A DNA stretch of 64,000 nucleotides from Datnioides undecimradiatus (lineage: Eukaryota > Chordata > Actinopteri > Lobotiformes > Datnioididae): assembly GCA_008933995.1 (NCBI GenBank), contig WARS01000052.1:5084001-5148000 (forward strand), given 5' to 3'. Each line of letters begins with the position of its first letter. Position 1 is the first letter of the stretch. The position numbers and the translations under genes were made by a program. This document shows, piece by piece, positions 50,501-63,800 of this stretch. The notes under the pieces are model-generated. The model did not search any database. It worked only from the letters and a program-made list of their open reading frames with translations, and was not told the origin of the DNA.

Positions 50501-53500
50501 AAAAAACTTGCTTTTTGCCTTGAGAACTATCTAAATCCTTCAAAAGCATACAGAACACTAGTCAGCCATTTGCTGAGCTGTTTTGTTTTTGTTTTTTTTT
50601 TAGCAGTTTTGTAATTGTTTAAAGTAGCCACTGTAAAAGAGAAGACACCCACCGAACTTGACATCTGCTGCTCACTTGCTTCAGTTTTTCTATTTTAGGT
50701 AGTATTGCTGCTTTGCTTTTATATCTAAATGTTTGGCCTGTTGCTGTGTCAGAAAGCTCACCTGGTCTATATTATGTCTATAGGTGAGTGGAGGTCACAG
50801 TTACCTGGGAGAAAAAGGAGAGAAGGGTGAACCCGCTGTCATTGAGCCAGTAAGTGAAGTATTACATTGCGGTGTTTTCATTCAAGAAAAGGAATGTCTG
50901 GCTTTGTCCAGGATACTTTTGTATGGCCACGTTAAATAGCTAAGATTCGAATTTATCTATCTTTCTAGTTAACTGTCGAGGCTAGGATTCTATCAATCTT
51001 TGTCTGTCTGTTGCTCAGTTGGTTTGTTTTTTTTTTAGCCAAAACTATGTTCAGATTAGTGGCATATTTCAAAATCAGCAATGACAGGCTTTTCTTATCA
51101 GCTGAGGCTTTCCAACATTTGCACACATTGATTTATAAGTCCATAAAAGTCTTAAATCAGATTCTCTGCATATTTTTTAGGGAATATGTTTTCTTTTATC
51201 GGTGCTCTTGAACAAATAAAAGAACAGAGTTCTCTTTCATATTTGATTTATATCCATAATTATGTATGTTAATTTATTTCACTTGCAGTGCAGCTAAACT
51301 TATGGCTCATGTTTAGTCTTTTTCTAAAGCAGTGAGAACCAAGTCTCTCTTCCATTTTGATGAGATTTAACACACAATTTTGGTCTAACGGCAATGGACA
51401 AAACACCATGTACACAAAATGTGCACATAATGTCTTTTGAGAGCCATCCTATACAATTTACCACTACAGGCTAAACACTGACTGAAATAGCATCTGCAGT
51501 TAACGATTCTCCTCCCATACCATCTGTACCACCAAAGGCTCCCATCCAAATCGTTGCCCACACACGTACACATACATTATAGAATAGAACATGTGATAGC
51601 TGGAGAATTGTTAACTTCTAGAGCTTGTAGCTATAAGTAAACTATTCAACCTCAAACCCAAAGCACCCACTGGCTGTCATTTTCCACTCATTCTCCCGTT
51701 GCCTATGGATTTACACACTGCTCTGTAATGCTACTGTATCCACTTTTCCCTTTTTTCAGGGGATGCTTATAGAAGGACCCCAAGGAGCCCCCGGCCAAGC
51801 AGTGAGTATCACGTTCTCCCACACTCCTGTCTGCCTTCCACAGATGGAGAACAGCTAAAGAGGGAAAAAATGTCTTTATGGAAAGAGCATCAGCCCTGAT
51901 CGCCAGTGAAGCTTGAGTTGGGAGAGACAGTCGAAATGTGTATTTGTGCATGAATGTGTGTACATCTGCATATGTGTGTGTGAGTGCAGAGAGAGAAAGA
52001 AGGGGGGTTTGGGGGCCATTTTATTTTGAGGCTTATTTCTTTTTGAACCCATGTCTGTGCTTCTGTCTTTCTTGGCCTGTGCATGTGCAGTACTGGACTG
52101 ACTGTGGTGGGATTGCTGGTTAGCAGCACTTTTGGATATAATATGCTAATTGTATGTGTGTCTCTGTGTGTGTGTGTGATCCCAGGGTCTTCCTGGTACC
52201 CCAGGATTGCAGGGTCCCCCAGGTCCCCCAGGAGATCCTGGTGAGAGGGTGAGTAAAGGCTGGTCTCATTTCACAGCTGATCAAAGATGTTACTGAGAAG
52301 CTTTGTCAGCCATTCTTTACTCATTATGAAAATCTAGTTCTATTTTGCTAAAAGAGGATTAAAATATATTTGTACCAGTCGATTCAAGTTGTATATGGAC
52401 CATAATTGGTACAAAACATACTGAAATACTTACTTTAGCCCTAGTCATCCATCTTACTTGAGGAATTATGGTAGTCAGCACATATAAATGCCTCTGCATG
52501 TGTGTTCTTCTTTACTGGAAAGCCATGCAGCACAGTCTGAATGCCACGGAATGAATAATACTATTGGACAGAGCTTGCTACTGCAGCAGTAGGAAAGATT
52601 AGCAAGGAGTGGTACACAGAAATTAGATGCCCATTAACTGTCAATACACCAACAATGTTCTCAGAGACAGCTGTGCTGCTGAAGCACAGAGAAGCAAGGA
52701 GTTTGATATAAAATATGTACACGCCTGAATTTTCTCAAACCTTTTTCCAAGCGCCGTGGGATTCCACTCATGTATTTGATTGATTGGATGATACACAATA
52801 AGTGCCTGTCCCCTCCAAAAGGCTGGATCCCAGCTTGTTTTTTCCCAAATGTGGTGATTGCCCCACACCCCCCTTTCATCACCCTTTTAGCACATCGACG
52901 TCTGCTGTCTTTGGAGGTTAACCCTTTAATTGCCAGGAGAAGAGAAAAAAAAAAACAAAAAACGCCCCCTCCTCCAGTATGACCAGCAAGTGTTGGCCAT
53001 ACAAAAGGCTTATTGTTTCAAGTGATCAGAAAATATTTTGTTGGAACAAAAGTGCCCCACTCCACCCCTTTCATTTCCTCCCATGGGAAACAGTCATGTT
53101 GAGGACTGACAGGGGGATTAAAAGCGACTCGTTTCTGTAGTCTTGTGGTTTTCCGCTGCACAGTATCCGCCTCGACTCAGCGTTTGATCGGCTCATTTCT
53201 CTCATAATCACCGTCTCCCTCCTATCCACTCAAACACCATTTCCCCAGCCAAGTCAGACTGTCATTAACACTAGATGTCGCTACACTTACCATAACAGCA
53301 AGCGATGGAGTGTATTTACCACCAGTGGGAAAAGGCAGATGTGAACACATGGCATCAATTTGAGCCAGCAGTCAGAGATTGCTGCACATGACAAGACTGC
53401 TAAGCAGACACTGGTTTCTCTGGAAACACTGGGTACTACACAGAATTTATCGTGGTAGAAACTTTCTTGGTTTTAATCAAACCAAATCCCCTCGACAAAT

Positions 53501-54753
53501 ACAAAATATAATTTGAAATGATTATTATTCAATGTGAGCCAGTTTTCTACAATTATTTCTCTTTTTATTATTTTTTATGTATGTGTCAAAGGATGTCAGT
53601 TAGTTTATCGTTGAAGACTCACTTCCACAAATTTTGGATAGATTGCCAATGAAGTTGACTGAGATTTTAATTGTCCCAGAGGATGAATCCTGAAAACTGT
53701 GGCAACATAAACCTTTTCCTCAACACTCAGCTTAATGCTAACATAGACATAAATACCCTATACTTTCCATTCCTAAAGGCTAAAATTTATAGCTTTTGAA
53801 AATGCAAAGGTGCATGTAGGCATGTAAACATGCTGTGTTGTGCGATGCTAAAGATAGCACATAAGTATTAAGTTTAAAGCATGTTATCCATGAAACCCCT
53901 GCTTTGTTCTTCTCAGCAGAATTAAACAATTATAATTGGAATAAGCAAAACAATAGCGAAGTACCTTATCACTGAAATAGTTACTGTAAACAAAGAGGTG
54001 TTTGCCGTCAATTGTTAATTGTTAAGTCTCTACACGTTTTCAATTTGCGGAGGATCTCCAGGGTATGGTGGAGAAAATATCATGTTATATATGACTGGCT
54101 TATTAACCTCATCTAATTAAGAGTCTGGAAAAGATGCATTCTGCTTTCCAAGTCCAAAAAATGATAACTTATTATTTGAATTCCACACTTTGCTGTCTGT
54201 TGTCAAGAGTAATGTAAAAGTTCCTTCAAATATCAGTATAGTAGTGATAAATAGGGATTTTATTCACTTTGTGTTTATTGACCTCATCTGAGACATCATA
54301 ACTTTTGCCCTTAAAGACAAAACAACTCTCTTGCTCGGTTTTGACTCTTTAGGGTCCTGCAGGACGTCCCGGTCTTCCTGGTTCAGACGGTGTCCCTGGG
54401 CCCCCAGGTACCATTCTGATGCTTCCAGTAAGTCCTGCCACTTTCCACAAGCCGACTGGGCTTTCTTTCTGATCCCCCTCACATATTGTGCGCTCTTCTT
54501 CTCAAGCTTTTGCCCATGAACTCGCTCCATTTAATAAGTTTACCTCATAGCATCACCAGTAGGCCAAGGGATCGCAACCTTATTTTCTTTGGGCTACAAA
54601 TCACTTACCTTGTAAATGTCAGCCAGTGCAATGGAGTGGAACCAGTGACTGATGCTTTGAAAGGCTTGGTGACACATATTTGTGTGTGTGTGTGTGTGTG
54701 TGTGTGTAAGTTGCCTGTAATTGCATGCCAGTATATGTATGTGTAAATGGGTG

Positions 54754-54804
<51 letters not shown>

Positions 54805-57800
54805 CATGATGACAGCTTTACAGGTTTTTTTTAAAAGAGAAACTAAACACACACACACACACACCGGGGGAGACCATTAGATGTTCCACTCTGTAAAAAG
54901 AGAGTCAATATGTTTTTAATTGTGTTTCTTTTTTGTTTTGTGGTTGACAGTTCCGTGCAGGCGGTGAGTCACACAAGGGACCTGTGGTTTCAGCCCAGGA
55001 AGCTCAGGCTCAGGCCATCCTGTCTCAGGCTAGGGTAAGTATCGGTGCTAGATATTATGCATCTCAGTTTGATTTCCTGTGTCTTGGTATGTTCTCACTA
55101 GCTGCCATTTAATTTCAGCTGAATGATTTCACTGCAAAGCTGAGAAGCAAATCCAGAAGAAATACTGTGGGCCATGAAAACATTTAAATTATTGAGAAGG
55201 AATAGTAAATAAGAAAAGGAGGAATCACTATTTAGAAGTCCCACTCATCCTATAAATTGTGTAAAGTCCAAAATATAGACCTGTGTCAGGTGAGGTAGTA
55301 TGTAAAGCCACACCAGATGTTCACACTCACTCAGGGGTCCCGATAGCCGTAGCACAGTTGAATTATGTGGCTGTAAGCAAGGTGTGATCTATAGTGGAAC
55401 ACATGGAAGTCATTAAGTGTTGCACAAACACCAAATATTCGCACATTCACAACGCTCTATGGAGCTGGAGGGCTGTCAGAACTGGTGAACTGGTGTTTGG
55501 TAATGTCTTGAAAGCACTTGTCACCTTTCTATATTTGTCTTTTATGCCAGAAGTTTGGCCTGAGGCAGGAAAAAAAAAAAAACATGGCAGGAGTTACACG
55601 TTGTTTAAAATGTAAAGTCAGTTGAAGGGAGGAATTATTGAACTTGTTGAATTCTCTTTGACCCGTTTGCACTCTGGAAGTGCGTTTAACAACCACAATG
55701 AAAATACGCTAACTAATCCGTGTGATGCTGGCCCCAGTGTAGCGTAGGGCATGAAGTGCTTTCCTCTGACATTAGCAAATTAGTTCATTCAGTAATCAGG
55801 CTGCAAATAAATCCCAGACAACTTTTTTGGCAACACAAGACTGTGGTCAACCATACACGGAAACAAAGAGCAGAATGGTAAAGGCTGAACAAGAACAAAG
55901 TAAAGTTTGCACATTGTAAGGTTCCATGCTATAGAGAGGCTAAATGGATAGCTTTTTATTGGTGTATTTATTTCTTTGTTCCTTTTGGTCTTAAGCCCAG
56001 TTAGTCAAACTAATGCTTTATTTATAAGAACTTCATGCAGTCTTTTATCACTAATACCACATTCATTTTGCAGTATTACAATAATCCCCCAAAGCATTAA
56101 GATTTTACACACGATGTCTTCATTTTGAGAATAAAAAGGGATCATAAATGCAGCACGCTTTCAGAGGGTTGTATCTTTTTAAAGTATCTTCAGCAGACTA
56201 AGAACAGATGCTAATATACTGACAACATAGCTGCACTTCTAAAGCAAAACATGCTCCTTGTGAAAGAGAAGGAAGCTTGGGTTTCTGATACATTAAGGAG
56301 GTGTAGACGAGTGTAAATGCAAAAACGTCACAATGCCGACATTGTGAGCTGACCTGTGGCTCATTGTTGCTTTGTGTCTGATCCACAGCTGGCTATGAGA
56401 GGTCCTCCAGGTCCAGCTGGCATGACAGGGAGATCTGGTCCTGTCGTGAGTATCTTTTAAAAACTTTCTTCACGCAGACGCATACACACCGTTGATCTAC
56501 TTACTGTAACGTCCTTCGTTTCACAGTTAATTAAACACACATTGGGTGATTTGCGCTTCTCTCTGTAAAGGCTTCAACTTTACTTAAATTTATCATCTCC
56601 CAACACACGAGTACACACACACACACACACACACACACATCTTTAAGCAGATTTGATTTTATTCCATCAACACATGGTATGATATCCAGCTTGAATCATA
56701 AATAAAACTGTTTTATTCACCTATGGCAAATCATCTATGATAGCTACAGGATAATTTATCTTGCATTCTTGGAAACTGATAATAGCTGAAGCCCTTCTCT
56801 ATTTTGGAAGTGTTCATGCAACCAGTGATCTGATGCCTTTCTATCAAATAATGCCTCAAGGTCACACCAATCCAGCAATTCTTGGATACTGAAGTATTTT
56901 TTACACATGTGGACAGATGCTACAGGAGGGTTGTATGTTGTCTATTCACAGTCCAAGTTTGGAATCTTATACTATGTGTGTTTGGATTTTCATTAGGTTC
57001 TAGTCCAAACTAGATTGTATTGGTTTGGCTGCCAAATGATGGGATGACCCAATATTTGGCTTTGGTGTCGGCATGTTCATTCATTTGATCTGTGTGTCTG
57101 TTTTTTTAATAGGGAGGCCCTGGTGCTCCTGGACTTAAAGGTGACAGTGGTGATTCTGGACCACAGGTGAGAAGAGTATTTTATTTTATCTTAACACAAG
57201 GAACCTATTTTCATCTCGTTTAACTCCTCAGTTTGTATGTTTTCACCTTTAGACCGCTCAGCATAAAGAAATTGTAACCTAAATAATGTGTCTTTACTGT
57301 GTTCTGTTTAATTCATTCAAAAATGTGCATGTTTTACCCACAGGGACCCAGAGGTCTTCAGGGTTCAACTGGTCCACCAGGAAAATCAGGAAAGAGGGTA
57401 CGAGTTCATTCCAACTAGGCTCAGCCAGGAGGTTTTCATATTTTACTATTTTATTGATTCATCTCCTCTAGAGCAACACTGTGTTGCAAAGGATGATCAA
57501 GTTTAAATTCCCAAATTTCTAATATTTCACGCCAGCAAGACTGCAAGGATCAATGCAGAGAAGAGCCTGACTAGTCGCAAACATGGCCTCATTTCAAATA
57601 AGTCAGCTGCACCCAATAATGTTTTCTGCGTGTTGTGTAAATTCATAAAGTCATGTTTATTTAACTACAAAGTAGTTTGAAAAACTATAGCATCTTCCCT
57701 GTGTTTATTTCTAAAACCTTCCAAGATAATTAAATATTTTTCTAATGTGATTTCCATGTAGCTTTACATGATATTTGCATGTCATCCAGGGTCGTAATGG

Positions 57801-60800
57801 AGCCGATGGTGCTCGAGGAATGCCAGGAGAGGCTGGACCTAAGGTAAAGTACACACCAGGTTACCCCCTAAACCATCTGTTGGATGCATTTACAAAAAAA
57901 ATATTTCCCCGAGTGATTGATAGAACTCACCATGTTCTGTTGTTCTTTCTCAGGGTGACAGAGGGTTCGACGGCCTTCCTGGTCTTCCTGGAGAAAAAGG
58001 GCACAGAGTAAGTATGAGGAGAGAGAGATTTGGGTCTCTGAATGAACACGGTTGGAGAACTAACATCACTGAAGACTTCTACTGGTCTCCAAAAATAAGA
58101 TCCTACAGTCTCTTATTTCTAGACTCGACTCTTCATTGATCACAGCCTGTGCCGCTCCGTACCCTTTCCTTACAGCAGCTGATGAGTAGTTCAAAGGCCA
58201 ACTCCAATCCATCTCGTGCATGCTTCAGTGTTGACAGATATGATTTCTGAACTGGTGGAACTCATTAGGGCATTTGACCCACTTATGAGAGATGGGACCA
58301 AGTCCAGAACCACTTTAACCAAACCTTGAGGCGAATGAGGAGTGCTGAGTTTGGTGTTTGTGGAATTTGGGCCCGCGTGGAGAGGCGAAGGAGAGAGGAG
58401 GCAGGGATCACAGAGGGGTATTTCTAGACAGGCCTACTTGCCTTATCCTATACCGAGTAATTACAGGGCCACCAGAGGTAGGCCCGTCCTTATAGAGCAC
58501 TATAAATAGGAGAAACTATATAGGTCCATGCCAATTGTGGTGGACATGCTTACTGTAGATTAAAGGCAGTTTTGTTGCTATTTTTGTTTCTCCCTGTTCA
58601 CCATCATTTCTCTGTGATTTCTGAATTTTTGACCCATATCATCGTTTTCCAAGAAGTAAGAATTTTGCTCTTTGAGCTGGAAGGATCAAACATGTGGACT
58701 CTCTTGTGACCTGCCACTCCCTATGTCTTAGCTGATCTTCCTTTCCTGTGATCTTTTCTCTCTAGGGAGAACAGGGTCCTACAGGACCTCCCGGACCTCC
58801 AGGAGATGATGGTCCAAGAGTAAGTAGCACACCAGTCACTATATAAGTTGACTAGACTAGAAGACTTAAAAGCTCATTAACTCCACGTTCCTTAAAAATA
58901 ATGCACTGTTTCTCTTTTTATCCAAAGGGTGAAGATGGACAGGTTGGACAAAGAGGTGTGGCTGGAGAGAGTGTAAGTCTATTTATCAAAATACAGTGGG
59001 AAAGATTGATAAAGTGCATCTTATATTATTGAGACAAATATATAAAAACAATGAATATTGTACATGATCGTCTTATGATCATAATTTATCTATATTCATC
59101 CTTCTGCTACAGATACACACACGTGCATTATTTGCTTCTCTCTGGTATTATACCCTAGATACTACTCATTAAATTTAATAAGGTAATGTTTCACAATATT
59201 TAATGTAAACAAAGTAATGTATATATATGTAGCCTGACTTTACAAGATTTTTAGTAACCATCATCTGGCAAACCCTATGAAGCAGTTTTTTGGAGTACCA
59301 CTGCTTGCAACTGTAACGACATTCCTGTCTGCAAGGACCATTGCATTTGTAATCTTGACCTTGCCAAGACAGAATGGCTAAAATAAAACTAGGAAACGTG
59401 TTGTTCTGTCATTACCCGTGAGATATTGCCATATGCTGCCCAGTTCACGTCAAATGGACCATAGAGTTGCATGAGAAATGCTTGCTCCCTGTCATTCCCA
59501 AAACAACATTGTCCTTTTATGGGACAGTTTCACAGTGTTTCATCACGTACACTGTCCATAAGATGAAAGAGCTCAGGAAGTGCATTGAATTTTAAGTGTA
59601 TGACTTAAGCTGTTGAGCTAAGAAGCAACTTATGTTCGTTCCCTAAAAGTCACCTGCAGTGATCACATATGACCACAAGGGGTCAGTATATTGCATATGT
59701 AAGTCAAAGAAGGCTTTTAGGGTTTTTCAAGACTGTTCAGCTTTTTTTTTTTAATGTCTGTCTATTTTTAACACAGCATATAGTTTCAGACAAATCAAGA
59801 CAAACTGCAACATGTTTAATCATAATTTAACATATGTTCCTTTAACCTTTGTTTGTCTTGATATACAGGGTCCTCGAGGTTTGCTTGGTCCCAGAGGGCC
59901 TCCAGGTCCTGGAGGACAGCGTGTAAGCCCACCTCCTTAACATTCCTGCTGCTGCTACTAAGTTTAGCTCTAGCCCAGTGAGATTCACTGTCAAATTTCT
60001 GATCTCTTTAGGGTCTTCCTGGACTTGATGGGCAAGCTGGACCTAAAGGAAACATGGTGAGAAATATTTGTTGCACTTTTAATGTGTTTTTTTTTTGTTT
60101 TTGTTTTTTTTTTTTACATTTAGGAAGAACATAAAACAACTTTGTCAGAAAGGGAGTTTTCCAACACACAAGACCACCTAAGCAATGAGTATGTAATTTA
60201 GCCTGCCTTAGGCTGATTGCAGGTCAGTGACCTTTTACCCTTGCGTAACATGACAAGAATGGAGGTCATAGGTCTTTGGCTGATTACAGATGGTAAATAG
60301 AGATAGGGAGTGTCTCATAATAGTTGTTGGACTTTTTCCATAAACTACAAAGCCTGCAGACTAGATGGGCCATGATGAAGGGACCTTCAGTTTTAGTAAG
60401 TGATGAAACAGAAAAGCCCTGTCTGTGGGTCGTCCCATCAGGCATTCAGCTTCCCGGAGGGTCTCAGTGGGATGTTTGGATGTGGGCAACAGATCATTGG
60501 TCAGGACAGCTGGACAAGCCCACATGTTGTTTGTGGTCACTGAGTCACTGAGCCGTAGAAATACACAGCTGTTAAAGAGACACCAAACAATAGAATTATG
60601 TTATGTTTTAATTAATTTCAATAAAGTTTGCATTGATCTTGATATATACTAAAAATCAAAGCAGAAACCTTAAAAATTTCCATAGTAGTAAGGCTTCCCA
60701 GAGGGTCTATTAACCCCTCTGGCACTCAGACCAGCCTCGGAACATATGGATGTTTTTAAGACATCTTTCATGAGTGAAGAACCCAAAAGTTTTTATTGAC

Positions 60801-63800
60801 TGTATTTGGATCTTCAATGAATGCTCAACTGTGCATTTTGCACTCAAGACCTCCCTAACAATCACAGGCAGGCAACCTAGACTTTGCTCAGTCCAGCGTT
60901 TGTATTTAGGGTTTGTTGTAACAGCTGGAGCAGATTGCTTCACAAGGCTCTTGTCTGTTTTTGTATATGTTTGGTTTGCGACATACTAAATCTCAGCAGG
61001 GATACCAAACAACCCACCATTCCAGTTAGTCTTATTAGCCATTATCCATACCCAGATGGCTCTGTAACTGTATTTCATAGCCAAACTTAGATTCTGACCA
61101 GCCACCAGTTTTTTTGGGCTGGCTTTGGTTGGAATTAAACATAACTAAACATAACTTTGGAAAAGACCAGAATGCAGACAGCTCTGCTGCATGAGCCAGT
61201 GTATCACATTTCTTGCCACCATTTGCACCTTTTGGTTGGATAAAACAAATACAAGCCAGTCTATCTAAGCAAGGTCACCCAAAGTTTTCATCTAACCCAG
61301 CACCACAGGACATTTTTTTTTTTTAGTTTGCTCTTCAGTGCCCAGTCAACACAGTCTCAGGCTGTGTTCATCTAAATTATCTGCATTCCTCAACAATATT
61401 GTTTCTTTTTTAATCATTGAGCAGATTAAAAGCATGTAAGAGAATAAACAAAATCAGTTGTGGTGACTGGAAATATTAATTGCACCCTCCCTTTTTCTTT
61501 GTTATGCACAGGGTCCACAAGGAGAGCCAGGGCCTCCTGGGCAACAGGGTTTGCCTGGTCCACATGTAAGTTTCCCTTCTTTCTTCTCGCTCTCCCTCTA
61601 TACAACTCTCCTGTTGTGTCCCCTCGTTCTCTCTTCTCTCACAGAATCTCCTCATCCCCTCTTTTCCTCAAATCTTTATGCTCCATCCTCGTTGCCATAT
61701 TCAGTGTGCAGCACAGAGAAGTATGAACTCCTGTGTTCTTAATCAGATGTTTGCTGACACATCTTCCTTTTGACGCACTGCATTTCTTCTTGCTCTCCAT
61801 GCTTCATTCCATAGGTTTGCTACCACTCTATACACTAACCTTAAACCAAAATATGGCACAGAACTTTATGACTGCTCACTAACGCTGTTACGCTGCAGCC
61901 ACAGAGAAGAAAAACATCCTCTCTGTCCTGCTGAGATGAGACATATTGTATTGATTTGATAGCACTTAACTTGATTATGTTGTCCAGTTGGTGGCACAGT
62001 GAAAAATATTCCATTTTCGAGTCATCTTTAATACAAAACAGTACACCCAATATTGTAGCCAGGGCTAAATGACCATTGCCAGGTAAGATTTTCAGTCCCG
62101 CTGACGCTCACAGCATGGACAGGATGGCGTCATACCACTGGAAAGTATGAGTAGAGACCTGTCCTGATTGTATTCAGGTTGAATAAATAACTTCACTTTA
62201 GTTATACCTGGCCAGAGGCAGATTGATGCCTTCCAGGGAAGGCACTGGCCTGTAGAAAAATAACACAGCTCGCTTATTTTAACTGTTAATAACTTTTTTT
62301 TTTTTGTTCTCCATGGGTTGAATTTTCAATTCAAGTGTGCGAGATGTGTGACTTTAAAATGACTCTAGAAAAAAACAAACCTCCCTTTGCACAGCTGAGT
62401 GAACACATCTGAACACGTCTGAGTAAGCAGCATGAAGCAGCAAAGCAAGAAAAACAAATGGCTGGAATTGCAGGTGGAATAAGATGAATATGCTACAAAA
62501 TAAACAAATTGCAAACACAGCTCGTCGTGAAAATTAGGCGTAGGCTTTCTTTTAAATTGACAAAGCCGGTGTTCTTTCCCCCGAATGTGCCACCTCAAAA
62601 TCACGTAAAACTGCATATGGATAACTTTGTCTGTCCTAACAGCAGGCCTGTGTCGTTTCAGGGTCTTATTGGTCCTCAAGGTCCGATCGGCCCTCCTGGT
62701 GAAAAAGTAAGTAAAGAGGGAACCTACACACCCTTTCAGTCCTCCCACCACAACTCTGCTCTGCGGCCCAGATAAGTGAACATTTCAAGACCTCATAAGT
62801 GATTCTGCAGATACACTGCTGTCTGAGGCTGTAGGCCTTTACTGGCATTACTGAACGCTGTAAGACACGCACACACAGACATGCACTCTCACCCACACTC
62901 GCTATATAAATTTACCATAGGACTACTTAAGTGTTTTGTTTGTGGTATGTGGATATATAATAATATTTCAAGCAGATGAACTCTTGGCAGTCTTGATAAT
63001 ACTGCTCTACAGAGAGACTCATCTATCAACTCTCTCTCCATTTAACTTCATATTTATTGCTTTCTCTTTGTAGGGACCTCAAGGTAAACAAGGTTTGGCT
63101 GGCCTTGCCGGTGCTGATGGCCCTCCTGTAAGTAACACACCTGCCTCCTTTTTTCATTTTTATGTCATTCAGTCAAAATACTGGCTGAAGAGATGATCAG
63201 CTGTGGATAAACTAAATCTGCGGGACTTATTTCATAGGGTCATCCAGGAAAAGAAGGTCCTCCAGGCGAGAAAGGAGCAGCTGTAAGTATCACGATGTTT
63301 AATATGGATCTTACAGTAAAGTTGTTCTCAAAGATTAATCAAACGTGTTGCGGAACAGGGAAAAGCCTGGGCTGGACAGACTTTACAAAAGCTTAAACTT
63401 AGCATTCGTTTAGCCTACATTACGTGCCAGCAGGGCGAGGTTTAACACAACCACACAATTTAGATAACGTCTGTTAAGCTGTCTCAGAAATAGAGCACAC
63501 TGAATTCCCTCACTCATTCTTACTATGGCTGGCTTATCTTGTGATTCTTTTGTGATTGCCCCCTTGTTGTTCTATGCGGTAAACTGCAATGAGCCTGCCC
63601 CGGAAAAGCACAGTACAAGAATGAAAATTAGATGATGCTGTCTGTTAACTTTATTTTCTCATGCACAGCTTTGTCCAACATCTTCTTGAGGGTTTTCTGT
63701 TGAATAAAAAACATTTAAAAAACCTATGGAAATCTGTGAAAAAATCTCCAGTGAAGGTTAGCGTTAGGAAAAACACTGATCGTTTGCATACTAATGGTTA

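Noticed and set aside
54619..54864. Reading frame rich in repeated His-Thr over the microsatellites
   Set aside because: It is simply the translation of TG/AC repeats.
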